Of a DNA stretch of 35,242 nucleotides, positions 8,674 to 16,257 are shown one piece after another. Location of the stretch: the NCBI GenBank assembly GCA_018223105.1, contig JAAEYY010000017.1:26459-61700 (forward strand). The letters are read 5' to 3'. The notes beneath the pieces were generated by a model. The model searched no databases and was not told the DNA's origin. It saw only the letters and a program-made list of their open reading frames with translations. Each line of letters starts with the position of its first letter. Positions within the stretch are counted from its first letter, which is position 1. The translations under genes were made by a program, and so were the position numbers. Source of the stretch: a bacterium (GTDB lineage: Bacteria; Bacteroidota; Bacteroidia; NS11-12g; UBA9320).

Positions 8674-8720
8674 TCTATATCCACCGAAGCTTCAGCGCAG
8701 GTGGATCTATATCCACCGAA
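8674..8720. repeat. Small REP-like hairpin with flanking 15-bp direct repeat
   Basis: TCTATATCCACCGAA occurs at 8674-8688 and again at 8706-8720. Between and within these copies is a 28-bp imperfect palindrome (8679-8706). It has an outer 7-bp stem ATCCACC/GGTGGAT, a 3x3 internal loop (GAA/GCA), an inner 3-bp stem GCT/AGC and a 2-base loop. This stem, internal-loop, stem layout is that of enterobacterial REP elements. Confidence 0.65.
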
Positions 8721-8758
8721 TCCGTTGGCTAAAGGAGAAGGTGAACTCACGAATCCAT

Positions 8759-8854
8759 ATTCTACGTAGCTTTCCTGTGATCTACGGAGCGTTTCGCGTA
8801 GTAGATAGCGGAGTAGAATAGCTCTCACAGAGGCACAGGATGCACAGAGGTAGT
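8759..8854. repeat. 96-bp repeat, copy A, with nested palindrome
   Basis: This is copy A of a direct repeat whose copy B lies 193 bp downstream with 3 mismatches. Its first 61 bp (8759-8819) form a nested palindrome: ATTCTAC/GTAGAAT outside, a 3x3 internal loop, and GCT/AGC. After an 8-nt bulge comes an inner hairpin at 8780-8806 (ATCTAC/GTAGAT, 3x3 loop, GCG/CGC, loop TTT). The remaining 35 bp are one of the degenerate CTCACAGAGG-type units. Both hairpins share the layout of the smaller hairpin at 8679-8706. Confidence 0.75.
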
Positions 8855-8951
8855 GCTCGCGGAGAAATGGAAACGTCTAGCAAATTGGCTCACAAAGCCG
8901 CAATGGCACGAAGAATAAGCTCGCGGAGAAATAGAGACACAGAGAATCGAC

Positions 8952-9047
8952 ATTCTACGTAGCTTTCCTGTGATCTACGGAGCGTTTCGCGTAGTAGATA
9001 GCGAAGTAGAATAGCTCTCACAGAGGCACAGGGTGCGCAGAGGTAGT
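8952..9047. repeat. 96-bp repeat, copy B, with nested palindrome
   Basis: This is copy B, 93 of 96 bases identical to copy A. The one substitution within the palindrome (GCGGAG to GCGAAG) falls in the internal loop and leaves both stems intact. The two others lie in the CACAGAGG-type tail. The nested palindrome covers 8952-9012, with the inner hairpin at 8973-8999. A shared GCTCGCGGAGAAAT (8855-8868 and 8919-8932) links the two copies. Confidence 0.75.
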
Positions 9048-9142
9048 ACCCACAGAGGTAGGTTCTGCAATTTGGGGATCTAGTGGCTAATGGGAGAAAG
9101 CTCTTTGAGAGATAATTTCTAGTAAAGTATGAAGATGAGGAC

Positions 9143-9161
9143 ATTAATTGGGGAAATTAAT
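9143..9161. repeat. AT-rich inverted repeat
   Basis: ATTAATT and AATTAAT are separated by GGGGA, a perfect 7-bp inverted repeat about 40 nt upstream of the SirB1-like gene. It could be an operator or simply AT-rich sequence. It lacks the T-run of a terminator. Confidence 0.3.
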
Positions 9162-9194
9162 CTCACTGAAACTAAGCAATGTGCTAGATCGTTA

Positions 9195-9202
9195 TATATT
9201 TG
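9195..9202 (+). promoter_or_regulatory. Candidate -7 box for the SirB1-like gene
   Basis: TATATTTG is an exact match to TAnnTTTG. It overlaps the outermost possible start codon (TTG at 9200). If it is real, translation must begin downstream at the TTG at 9212 or the ATG at 9239. No -33 TTG was found at the expected distance. Confidence 0.35.
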
Positions 9203-10111
9203 ATTTCTGATTTGCCAGACGAAAAGGACATACAGGCTATGCTTTATTTGCTCGACGACTCCGACGAAAGAGTTGTGGAAGAAATTGAGGCTCAACTACT
9301 TCATTTAGGAAGAGAGGTTTTAGGTTTCTTAGAGGAGCAATGGCCATTAATGGAGAATGCTAAGCGGCAGGAGTCGGTATTACAGGTAATTAAAAAGATC
9401 AAAGCTCGCGCACTTTGTGATGAACTTCTAGATTGGAAAAACACCAATGAACAAGATCTTTTGGATGGAGTTCTGATTCTGGATAAACTGCACAATCCGG
9501 CAGTTGACAAGCAAATTATAGAGAATAAACTAGACAAAATTAAGCTGGATGCTTGGCTGGAGCTTAATTACGACCTCACCAGTTTTGAGAAGGTCAAAAT
9601 TCTTAATCATATATTTTTTGATGTCCATCAGTTTAAGGGTGATACTGAAAATTACCATCAATCTCAAAATTCTTTCATAAGTCAGGTCCTGGAGACCAAA
9701 TCCGGGAATCCCGTTTCTCTAGCGATTATTTATTCCATCATTGCCCAGCGCTTGAATATACCGGTATACGGTGTAAATTTACCTCAACACTTTGTTTTGG
9801 GTTATATCAAAGATTTGGAATGGCAGCCCATTAAAAGGTTTAATGATAAATCGATATTAAGCGATCAAGAAGGTGCCGAGATCATGTTTTATATCAATCC
9901 CTTTAATAGCGGATTGATATTCTCCAGAGAAAATATTATACAGTTCTTAAAGCAATTAAACATTGAGCCAAAAGACAGTTATTTCAAAGCCTGCAGCAAT
10001 CTTGAGATAATTAAAAGAGTCCTCCGAAATTTATTAATTGCCTACGAAAAGGAATCCAATCCCTTAAAACTTGAGCAAGTACAAGACCTGCTTAATATTT
10101 TGGAAGAATAA
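9200..10111 (+). CDS. SirB1-like transglutaminase-core family protein
   Basis: A protein of up to 303 residues from the SirB1/transglutaminase-like (Transglut_core2) family. The hallmarks are FKGDTENYHQSQNSFISQVLETKSGNPVSLAIIYSIIAQRL followed by IPVYGVNLPQHFVLGY, about residues 150-200. The equivalent of the catalytic Cys position is not obvious, so enzymatic activity should not be assumed. The family is widespread and its function is not established. An N-terminal helical region starts with LLDDSDERVVEEIEAQLL. The start is unsure. An in-frame TAG at 9185 limits it, and the outermost TTG (9200) sits inside a TATATTTG box. TTG 9212 or ATG 9239 are therefore good alternatives that keep the whole domain. 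The stop is 3 nt from that of the convergent deoxyhypusine-synthase-like gene. Confidence 0.85.
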   Translation: MISDLPDEKDIQAMLYLLDDSDERVVEEIEAQLLHLGREVLGFLEEQWPLMENAKRQESVLQVIKKIKARALCDELLDWKNTNEQDLLDGVLILDKLHNPAVDKQIIENKLDKIKLDAWLELNYDLTSFEKVKILNHIFFDVHQFKGDTENYHQSQNSFISQVLETKSGNPVSLAIIYSIIAQRLNIPVYGVNLPQHFVLGYIKDLEWQPIKRFNDKSILSDQEGAEIMFYINPFNSGLIFSRENIIQFLKQLNIEPKDSYFKACSNLEIIKRVLRNLLIAYEKESNPLKLEQVQDLLNILEE

Positions 10112-10114
10112 GAT

Positions 10115-11080
10115 TTACCAGCCTAATACTTTCGCAAAGATCAAAGGTGCCACTATAGTAGCATCACTTTCAATGATGAATTTTGGTGTATCAATAGCCA
10201 GCTTACCCCAGGTTATCTTTTCATTAGGAACAGCACCAGAATAAGAACCAAAGCTGGTAGTAGAATCCGAAATCTGGCAGAAATAACTCCAAAGTTCAGT
10301 TTCAATTTCTAAATCTTGTTCAAGCATAGGAACCACACATATTGGGAAATCACCCGCGATACCTCCACCAATCTGGAAGAATCCGATTTTGGACTCTTTG
10401 CTCGTCTCCATGTACCACTTTGCAAGAAAGGTCATGTACTCAATTCCACTTTTCATGGTAGATGCGTGGAGTTCGCCTTTAATACAGTATCCGGCAAAGA
10501 TGTTTCCGAGTGTACTGTCTTCCCATCCCGGTACTACTATTGGAATATTTTTTTCTGCAGCTGCAAGAAGCCAAGAGTCTTTGGGGTCGATTTGATAGTG
10601 TTCTTCTAAATCCCCGCTTAACAATAGCTGGTAAAGGTATTGATGCGGGAAATAACGCTCATTATTCTTTTCGGCTTTAGACCAAAAGGCATGTATTTTA
10701 CCTTGAATCCTTCTAAATGCCTCTTCTTCAGGGATACAGGTATCCGTTACTCTATTCAAATGACGATCTAGAAGTTCTTGTTCTTGTTCCGGAGTAAGAT
10801 CACGATAATTTGGGATTCTTTCATAATGATCATGAGCAACAAGATTCATTACATCTTCTTCAAGGTTGGCACCGGTACATGAAATAATATGCACCTTATC
10901 CTGACGAATCATTTCCGCCAATATCTTGCCTAACTCAGCAGTACTCATAGCACCTGCAAGAGTTATCATCATCTTATTTCCTTTGGCTAATTGTGCATTA
11001 TACTCGTCTGCAGCGTCAACTAAACTGGCTGCGTTAAAATGTAAAAAATACTTGTCTACGAATTCTGAAATAGCTCCCAT
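10115..11080 (-). CDS. Deoxyhypusine synthase family protein (polyamine metabolism)
   Basis: A 321-residue bacterial member of the deoxyhypusine synthase family. The NAD-site pieces SCTGANLEEDV (about 67-77), PIVVPGWEDSTLGN and FFQIGGGIAGDFPI are present. The catalytic lysine lies in ITWGKLAID (Lys293), matching the Lys in the eukaryotic SWGKI motif. The eukaryotic GGGVVKHH segment is replaced by GGGIAGDF, so the His pair is absent. Bacteria lack eIF5A, so deoxyhypusine formation is not expected. Relatives such as the Anabaena homologue make homospermidine from putrescine. With arginine decarboxylase about 2 kb away, a polyamine aminobutyl-transfer role is the best inference. ATG start, with a TATTTTTG box 7 nt upstream. 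Confidence 0.85.
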   Translation of the reverse strand: MGAISEFVDKYFLHFNAASLVDAADEYNAQLAKGNKMMITLAGAMSTAELGKILAEMIRQDKVHIISCTGANLEEDVMNLVAHDHYERIPNYRDLTPEQEQELLDRHLNRVTDTCIPEEEAFRRIQGKIHAFWSKAEKNNERYFPHQYLYQLLLSGDLEEHYQIDPKDSWLLAAAEKNIPIVVPGWEDSTLGNIFAGYCIKGELHASTMKSGIEYMTFLAKWYMETSKESKIGFFQIGGGIAGDFPICVVPMLEQDLEIETELWSYFCQISDSTTSFGSYSGAVPNEKITWGKLAIDTPKFIIESDATIVAPLIFAKVLGW

Positions 11081-11087
11081 AAGCCGG

Positions 11088-11095
11088 CAAAAATA
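11088..11095 (-). promoter_or_regulatory. Candidate -7 box for the DHS-like gene
   Basis: The minus strand reads TATTTTTG, an exact TAnnTTTG match ending 7 nt before the ATG. A TTG about 22 nt further upstream could act as a loosely spaced -33 element. Confidence 0.45.
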
Positions 11096-11283
11096 AAGTA
11101 TAGTGTTTATCTTTTCTCAAGTATTAATCAAGAGTCTAAAGTGGTTTTAGATGAGACCCAAAGCAATTAATTTAGAGAAGAAGTCAATTTTTATCCTTAA
11201 ATTCGGCTCTGCCGGAATCAAAAGCCTATGGAATAACTCTAGATCGATTGTTCTGGCTATGATCCACATAACCAATAATTTAT

Positions 11284-11793
11284 ATGAAGAAAACTACATT
11301 ATTTACTTTACTAATTGCCACCATTGGCGGTTTAATCTTTTTACAAGCTTGCGGTCCGGATGATCCACCAATTGATCCGCCAGTTGATTCAGAAGAATTT
11401 ATAGCAGACAACAGCACTTTTGCGGGCTGGCAAAACTGGACATTAGCAGATACTAATACCGGTCCTGACCCTGCATTGGGAAGCGCACACCATGGAAACG
11501 ATTCTACTGTAACCAGAAGCATTTATTTTAAAGATGATGCTATGCGAGTTGATAGTATGTTCCCTGTAGGAACTGTTATTGTTAAGCACAGCTCTAATGA
11601 TTCAACAGTAAATGAATATACAGGTATGGTGAAGCGAGGTAATGACTTCAATCCGAACTACGGAAACTGGGAGTTCTTTGTACTCGACGAAAACTCAGAG
11701 ATTATCTCAAGAGGAGGCACTGACCTAATGGGAGGAGCATGCACAGGATGCCACTCACAGGCAGACAATAATGATTACGTATTTACAGATTAA
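11284..11793 (+). CDS. Cytochrome P460-like heme lipoprotein
   Basis: A 169-residue predicted lipoprotein. The signal peptide MKKTTLFTLLIATIGGLIFL is followed by QAC, with the lipidated cysteine at about 23, and then a Pro/Asp-rich linker (24-37). The rest matches the cytochrome P460 pattern: FPVGTVIVK (about 93-101), YTGMVKRGNDFNPNYGNWEFFVLD (about 112-135) and a C-terminal heme c attachment site CTGCH (153-157). Classical P460 oxidises hydroxylamine through a Lys-crosslinked heme. Lys101 is a possible crosslink residue by position only. Many homologues may be NO-binding or of unknown role. It is monocistronic, with a good terminator 24 nt after the stop. No cytochrome maturation genes are in the window. 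Family assignment is from memory of the motif order. Confidence 0.75.
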   Translation: MKKTTLFTLLIATIGGLIFLQACGPDDPPIDPPVDSEEFIADNSTFAGWQNWTLADTNTGPDPALGSAHHGNDSTVTRSIYFKDDAMRVDSMFPVGTVIVKHSSNDSTVNEYTGMVKRGNDFNPNYGNWEFFVLDENSEIISRGGTDLMGGACTGCHSQADNNDYVFTD

Positions 11794-11807
11794 TATTGAA
11801 ATGATTT

Positions 11808-11840
11808 AAAAAAAGAAGGGGCCGAAAGCCCCTTTTTTTA
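11808..11840. terminator. Bidirectional intrinsic terminator between the P460-like gene and topA
   Basis: GGGGC-CGAAA-GCCCC (11818-11832) is a perfect 5-bp GC stem with a pentaloop, preceded by an A-run and followed by seven T. It can therefore end transcripts in both directions. The T-run supplies the TAA stop of topA (11838-11840). It is the only clear intrinsic terminator I found in the window. Confidence 0.85.
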
Positions 11841-14117
11841 TTTCTTACTTTTTTCCATGATCTCCTTTACTTGATCAAAGGAAAGTGCAGCGGGATCTTC
11901 CCCTTTGGGAATTCTATAGTTTTTCTTACCTGCTTTAATGTATGGACCGTATCTACCATTCAGCACTTGAATTGATTCATCTTCATCAAAGGTTTTTATG
12001 GTCTTATTAGCATCTGCTTTTCTCTTTTCTAATATGATCTCAACAGCTCTATCTAAATCTACTGTCATTGGATCATCTTCTTTTCCCAAAGAGTAGAACT
12101 TCTTTCCATGTCGAACATAAGGACCAAACCTACCGATATTGGCATCTACCTGCATATCCTCAAAATTACCCAGGTTTCTAGGGAGTTTGAATAGCTCCAA
12201 AGCTTCTTCCAGCGTAATATTTTGGATGTTCTGACCTTTAACCATACTGGCAAATTGAGGCTTTTCTTCGTCGCTAGACTCGCCCATTTGAATCATGGGT
12301 CCAAATCGTCCGATTCTCGCATAAATATTTCTTCCGGATTTAGGATCAACACCTAAAAGGCGCTCTCCCGTAGCTTTCTCTGCAGTTTCGAGGGTGGTTT
12401 CTACAGTTTTATGAAATGGCTTGTAGAATTCATCAATCATATCTGACCAATTCTGCATTCCTTGTGCTATCTCATCAAATTGCTTTTCTACAGAAGCTGT
12501 AAAGCCGTAGTCCATAATTTTATCGAAGTGAGAAATTAAAAACTCCGTAACTACTTTACCAATATCGCTGGGATGAAGTTTATTCTTCTCAGCACCATAG
12601 GTTTCCGTACTCACCTCTTCCTTTATGTCTCCTTTATTAGATAGTGAAAGGGTGGTAATTTCACGCTGTTTACCTTCGATAGGATCCTTTACAACATAAC
12701 CCCTCTTCTGAATGGTTGAAATGGTTGGTGCATAAGTACTCGGTCTTCCGATACCCAATTCTTCAAGTCTCTTAACCAAGCTTGCTTCTGTATATCGAGC
12801 AGGGGGTCTGGAATAACGCTCTGTTGCCGTAATATCCTGAAGGTCTAATACATCACCTTCATTCACTTTGGGAAGCAACCCTGCTTCTTCTTCATCCTCA
12901 TCATCCGTTCCCTCCAGATATACTTTCAGGAATCCATCAAATTTTATAACCTCACCTTTAGCCTTAAAGATGCCTTCGTTCTTATCGTTTTCAATATCAA
13001 CTGTAGTACGTTCCAAATCCGCAGCACTCATTTGAGAGGCAATGGCTCTTTTCCATATCAATTGATATAATCTTTTTTGGCCATCATCAGCCCCTGCACC
13101 TCTAACTTCAAAATTAGTAGGTCTTATGGCTTCGTGAGCTTCCTGTGCACCACTCGATTTAGTTGCGTATTTTCTTGTATGAGCGTATTTATCTCCGTAC
13201 TCCTCCTCTACCACTTTTCTAGAGGTAGCTAAGGCAAAATCACTCAAATTTACAGAATCGGTTCTCATATATGTGATATGCCCGTTTTCATATAATCTTT
13301 GAGCCAGAGTCATTGTTTTCGAAACGGAATAACCCAATTTACGTGATGCTTCCTGTTGCAAAGTAGAAGTAGTAAAAGGCGGGGCCGGATTTCTTTTACC
13401 CGGATTAACCGTTACCTTACCCACAGTGAATTTAGCACCAATACAAGACTCCAAGAAACTCTTAGCTGTTTTAACATCAGCAGGTCTATTGTTTAGTTCT
13501 GCACTCAGTTTTTTTCCGGAAGCGAGGAAGTCTGCCAGAATTCTGAAATTAGCCTCTGGAGTAAACTTGTTGATCTCATCTTCTCTTTCAACAATTAACC
13601 TTACTGCAACGCTTTGTACTCTTCCGGCAGATAAGCTAGGCTTTACTTTTCTCCATAAAACGGGAGATAATTCAAAGCCCACAAGACGATCTAATACTCT
13701 TCGTGCTTGTTGTGCATTAACAAGATCAATATTGATAGTTCGAGGATTATCTATTGCATTTAAGATGGCAGTTTTAGTGATCTCGTTAAAAACAATACGC
13801 TTAGTATTGTCTTTGGTCAAATCCAAAACTTCGCTAAGATGCCATGATATAGCTTCTCCTTCGCGATCCTCATCCGAAGCAAGCCATACTGTATCAGCTT
13901 TCTTTGCTAATTTTTTAAGTTCGCTAACTACCTTTTTCTTATCTGAAGTAACCTCGTATTTCGGAAGGTACCCTTTGTCTACATCTATCGCCGAATCGTC
14001 TTTGGGAAGGTCTCTTATATGACCAAAACAAGATTTAACGGTATAATCTGACCCTAAATATTTTTCTATTGTTTTCGCCTTTGCAGGCGACTCAACTATA
14101 ACGAGGTTTTTCGACAT
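11838..14117 (-). CDS. topA: DNA topoisomerase I
   Basis: A 759-residue type IA topoisomerase that relaxes negative supercoils. Visible: the Toprim domain starting LVIVESPAKAKTIEKYLG, the metal site WLASDEDREGEAI (81-90), and the catalytic tyrosine in HITYMRTDSVNLS (Tyr283). The C-terminal third carries several IGRFGP/NGRYGPYIK repeats ending KNYRIPKGEDPAALSF. These are the cysteine-free topoisomerase C-terminal repeats, and no four-Cys zinc fingers are visible. Length is usual for Bacteroidota enzymes. ATG start. The upstream M43 protease gene ends only 2 nt before it on the same strand, so topA may be transcribed from that promoter. A terminator coincides with the stop codon. Confidence 0.97.
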   Translation of the reverse strand: MSKNLVIVESPAKAKTIEKYLGSDYTVKSCFGHIRDLPKDDSAIDVDKGYLPKYEVTSDKKKVVSELKKLAKKADTVWLASDEDREGEAISWHLSEVLDLTKDNTKRIVFNEITKTAILNAIDNPRTINIDLVNAQQARRVLDRLVGFELSPVLWRKVKPSLSAGRVQSVAVRLIVEREDEINKFTPEANFRILADFLASGKKLSAELNNRPADVKTAKSFLESCIGAKFTVGKVTVNPGKRNPAPPFTTSTLQQEASRKLGYSVSKTMTLAQRLYENGHITYMRTDSVNLSDFALATSRKVVEEEYGDKYAHTRKYATKSSGAQEAHEAIRPTNFEVRGAGADDGQKRLYQLIWKRAIASQMSAADLERTTVDIENDKNEGIFKAKGEVIKFDGFLKVYLEGTDDEDEEEAGLLPKVNEGDVLDLQDITATERYSRPPARYTEASLVKRLEELGIGRPSTYAPTISTIQKRGYVVKDPIEGKQREITTLSLSNKGDIKEEVSTETYGAEKNKLHPSDIGKVVTEFLISHFDKIMDYGFTASVEKQFDEIAQGMQNWSDMIDEFYKPFHKTVETTLETAEKATGERLLGVDPKSGRNIYARIGRFGPMIQMGESSDEEKPQFASMVKGQNIQNITLEEALELFKLPRNLGNFEDMQVDANIGRFGPYVRHGKKFYSLGKEDDPMTVDLDRAVEIILEKRKADANKTIKTFDEDESIQVLNGRYGPYIKAGKKNYRIPKGEDPAALSFDQVKEIMEKSKK

Positions 14118-14119
14118 TT

Positions 14120-16183
14120 TTATTCATTAATGATCAGCTTCTGCGACCAAATATAATCCTGCACTTTTATCTCAACGATATACATCCCTTCACTCAAATC
14201 AGAAGTGTTGATTATATTTTGACCCTGACCAATTTCTTGCTGCAAAAGTAACCTTCCTGAAAGATCTCTCAATTGAACCTGTGCATCTTGCACATCTATA
14301 TTGAGCTCCACAGTCAATTCATTTTGTGCCGGATTTGGGTAAAGCGACACTTTATTCTGCAATGCTGTAGGCTCTACACTCAGGCCAAATTGACCGATGT
14401 TTATATCATCTAAAAAGACAGAATTTCCCTGCTTAGAAATCACATCAAACTTCACCATTAAATTAGTGCTAGTTGAATACTGATCTATGTTCACACTTTG
14501 ATATCCCCAATCAGAAGAACTGGTTGGTGTCCAGCCGGGTATATTACCTTGAACTGAAGCTAATCCGTTGCTGGCACTTAAGCCTTTAATCGTTGTCCAG
14601 GTCTCGCCGCAATCTTCAGACACTTGAATTATCATTACTTCGGTTGTAGTTGACAATCGGCGAGCATAAGCATGACGGAATGTAATATTAACCGGAGATC
14701 CATGTCCACTGATATCTACCGGAGGCATAATCAATGAGTATCTCGAATTATTGGGTGTAGATTGATCAATATCAGCTTCAACACATGTGGGTGAATTAAA
14801 ACCTTCATTATCGTTAATTACCCAGCCATCGCCATTCGACTCGTCCAACTGCCACCCAATGGTTGAATTTGCATCCTCAAAGTCTTCGCCAAATGGAGCT
14901 TTTCTTTCTGCAGTAGCCGGTAGAACCGTGATGAATTTTTGACGTACCATAGTATCGGCACCATCACTATTCTTAACGATAAGCGTTACAGAATAAAGCC
15001 CTGAAGTAGTGTATTGCACAGCGGGATTTTCAAAAGTGGAAACACTTGGGGTTCCCCCTTCAAATATCCATTCGCGTTCTTCTATTTCACCGTTGTAGCT
15101 ATAATCCATAAAGTGGATTGTACCGGTACCCTGACAAATGATAGTATTCAAATCTTCAACATGAAAATCAGCAATAGGACCACATGATGGATTTGTATTT
15201 ACACCTGTAGAGCTTAAGGTACTTGCAGAGATGTTTGAAGCTCTGTCGCCGGTAGTATAAAAGAAATAATCTACCCTGTTTTTTTGACCTTGAGTGAAGG
15301 CATTCATACAATTATCATTGGCATAATCCATGTAATTCTCTACCATGTCTACCTCATCCGGATTGTCATTTGAACAAGTATTATTTCCTGTTGGGCATCC
15401 ATAGGACGGACCATCAACAGGAGGAGTATCTCCTACTCGATCTGTCCATGCCACAGTGTTTGTACAACCTCCTTGAAAGGTGTGGTAAAGTCCTAGCCAA
15501 TGGCCAATCTCGTGAGTTAAAGTCCTTCCTTCTGATACCGCTGTACCAATAGAACCAACTCTATCTGCTCTAATTACGATACCATCTCTTTGTGCGTCGG
15601 TCTGATCCGGAAAGACAGCATATCCCAGCACCGTTCCCCCATTGAAACCGCCTCGTTCAATTCTTCTAATCACCCAAATATTAAGGTATTTTTTGTAATC
15701 CCATCGAATTAAGCCTTTAACTGCTTCATCACCTCCATCTGTTAAAGGACTGTAGGTTCTGGTGATACCTTCTGTACATCGTCCCAAAGGATCTCTTCTG
15801 GCCAATCGGAATTCGATGTCCATATCTACAGCTCTAGATTTGAACTGTGAGCGTGTTTTTACCGTATCGGGATTCAATCGTTGAAAATCTTCGTTTATAA
15901 TTCTCAACTGATCTTCGATTTGTTCTTTGGAAATATTCTCTTCGCCGTAGGCGTGAATGACATGAAAAACTACCGGGATTATTCGGGTCGCTTTTTTATT
16001 CACTTCTGAATATTCAATGTAAGAAGGAACTTCATTATTCATAATTCGCTCATACATCTTTGCATAAGCCGAGTCTGTATTTCTGAGTTCTTCCATGTAT
16101 TCATCCGTTCCACACTGCGCCCAAACAGGGGCTTGAAAAACGAATAAAATTGCTGCTAAAAGGATTTGTTTACTTATAGTCAT
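14120..16183 (-). CDS. Secreted M43 (pappalysin-like) metalloprotease with PKD and T9SS sorting domain
   Basis: A 687-residue exported zinc protease. The signal peptide starts at MTISKQILLAAILF and probably ends at VWA-Q. The M43 catalytic site is HEIGHWLGLYH (about 224-234) with Met-turn NYMDY (about 283-287), and the cysteines around it are typical of the family. A PKD domain follows (about 335-420), then a jelly-roll-like region (about 425-600). The C-terminal ~75-residue type A sorting domain starts SLYPNPAQNELTVEL and ends SQKLIINE. This implies outer-membrane passage through the type IX system and surface or extracellular placement. The ATG at 16183 is preferred over the ATG at 16228, because the latter lies inside a TATGTTTG promoter box and would mask the signal peptide. 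It is followed by topA after 2 nt. Confidence 0.92.
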   Translation of the reverse strand: MTISKQILLAAILFVFQAPVWAQCGTDEYMEELRNTDSAYAKMYERIMNNEVPSYIEYSEVNKKATRIIPVVFHVIHAYGEENISKEQIEDQLRIINEDFQRLNPDTVKTRSQFKSRAVDMDIEFRLARRDPLGRCTEGITRTYSPLTDGGDEAVKGLIRWDYKKYLNIWVIRRIERGGFNGGTVLGYAVFPDQTDAQRDGIVIRADRVGSIGTAVSEGRTLTHEIGHWLGLYHTFQGGCTNTVAWTDRVGDTPPVDGPSYGCPTGNNTCSNDNPDEVDMVENYMDYANDNCMNAFTQGQKNRVDYFFYTTGDRASNISASTLSSTGVNTNPSCGPIADFHVEDLNTIICQGTGTIHFMDYSYNGEIEEREWIFEGGTPSVSTFENPAVQYTTSGLYSVTLIVKNSDGADTMVRQKFITVLPATAERKAPFGEDFEDANSTIGWQLDESNGDGWVINDNEGFNSPTCVEADIDQSTPNNSRYSLIMPPVDISGHGSPVNITFRHAYARRLSTTTEVMIIQVSEDCGETWTTIKGLSASNGLASVQGNIPGWTPTSSSDWGYQSVNIDQYSTSTNLMVKFDVISKQGNSVFLDDINIGQFGLSVEPTALQNKVSLYPNPAQNELTVELNIDVQDAQVQLRDLSGRLLLQQEIGQGQNIINTSDLSEGMYIVEIKVQDYIWSQKLIINE

Positions 16184-16221
16184 AATAAAAATGCGTCGCA
16201 AATAGAACCGCAAAAGGGCGG

Positions 16222-16229
16222 CAAACATA
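16222..16229 (-). promoter_or_regulatory. Candidate -7 box for the M43 protease (and topA)
   Basis: The minus strand reads TATGTTTG, an exact TAnnTTTG match 38 nt upstream of the chosen ATG. A TTG lies 23 nt further upstream, slightly long for a -33/-7 pair. It covers the longer alternative start at 16228 and so argues against that start. Confidence 0.45.
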
Positions 16230-16257
16230 TATTAATCTATACATTTTTAGGTCAAGT

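Larger units (their letters stand above)
8640..9062. repeat. Gene-free block of REP-like hairpins and degenerate repeats
   Basis: The interval between ybjQ and the SirB1-like gene (8540-9199, 660 bp) holds no convincing gene. It is a mosaic of three elements. First, a near-identical 96-bp duplication. Second, several hairpins with a shared architecture. Third, five or six degenerate purine-rich units of about 27 bp resembling CTCACAGAGGCACAGG, at about 8646-8672, 8822-8850, 8889-8914, 8920-8944, 9015-9043 and 9050-9062. Short frames on either strand are translations of the repeats. From memory, similar CACAGAGG-type runs recur in intergenic regions of other environmental genomes, but their role is unknown to me. 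Confidence 0.75.

Noticed and set aside
8636..8821. Plus-strand 61-codon frame over the hairpins
   Set aside because: It spans the hairpin and the nested palindrome and carries no recognisable protein feature.
8640..9062. Possible CRISPR array
   Set aside because: Units are degenerate, of uneven spacing and partly palindromic in different ways, with no uniform repeat-spacer pattern and no cas genes.
8890..9144. Minus-strand open frame of 84 codons over the repeat block
   Set aside because: Its sequence is the translated 96-bp repeat and CACAGAGG units, Ser/Arg-rich without any domain, and there is no plausible start context. It is a by-product of the repeats.
11081..11283. Small gene in the 203-bp gap before the P460-like gene
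   Set aside because: A 70-codon frame at 11151-11363 overlaps the signal peptide of the lipoprotein in another frame and shows no protein-like features.
13426..14022. 198-codon plus-strand frame inside topA
   Set aside because: It lies fully antisense to the conserved, motif-complete topA gene. Its Ser/Leu-rich composition is typical of a shadow frame.
16184..16228. Longer M43 protease start at ATG 16228
   Set aside because: It would bury the signal peptide, and the ATG falls inside an exact TAnnTTTG -7 box.
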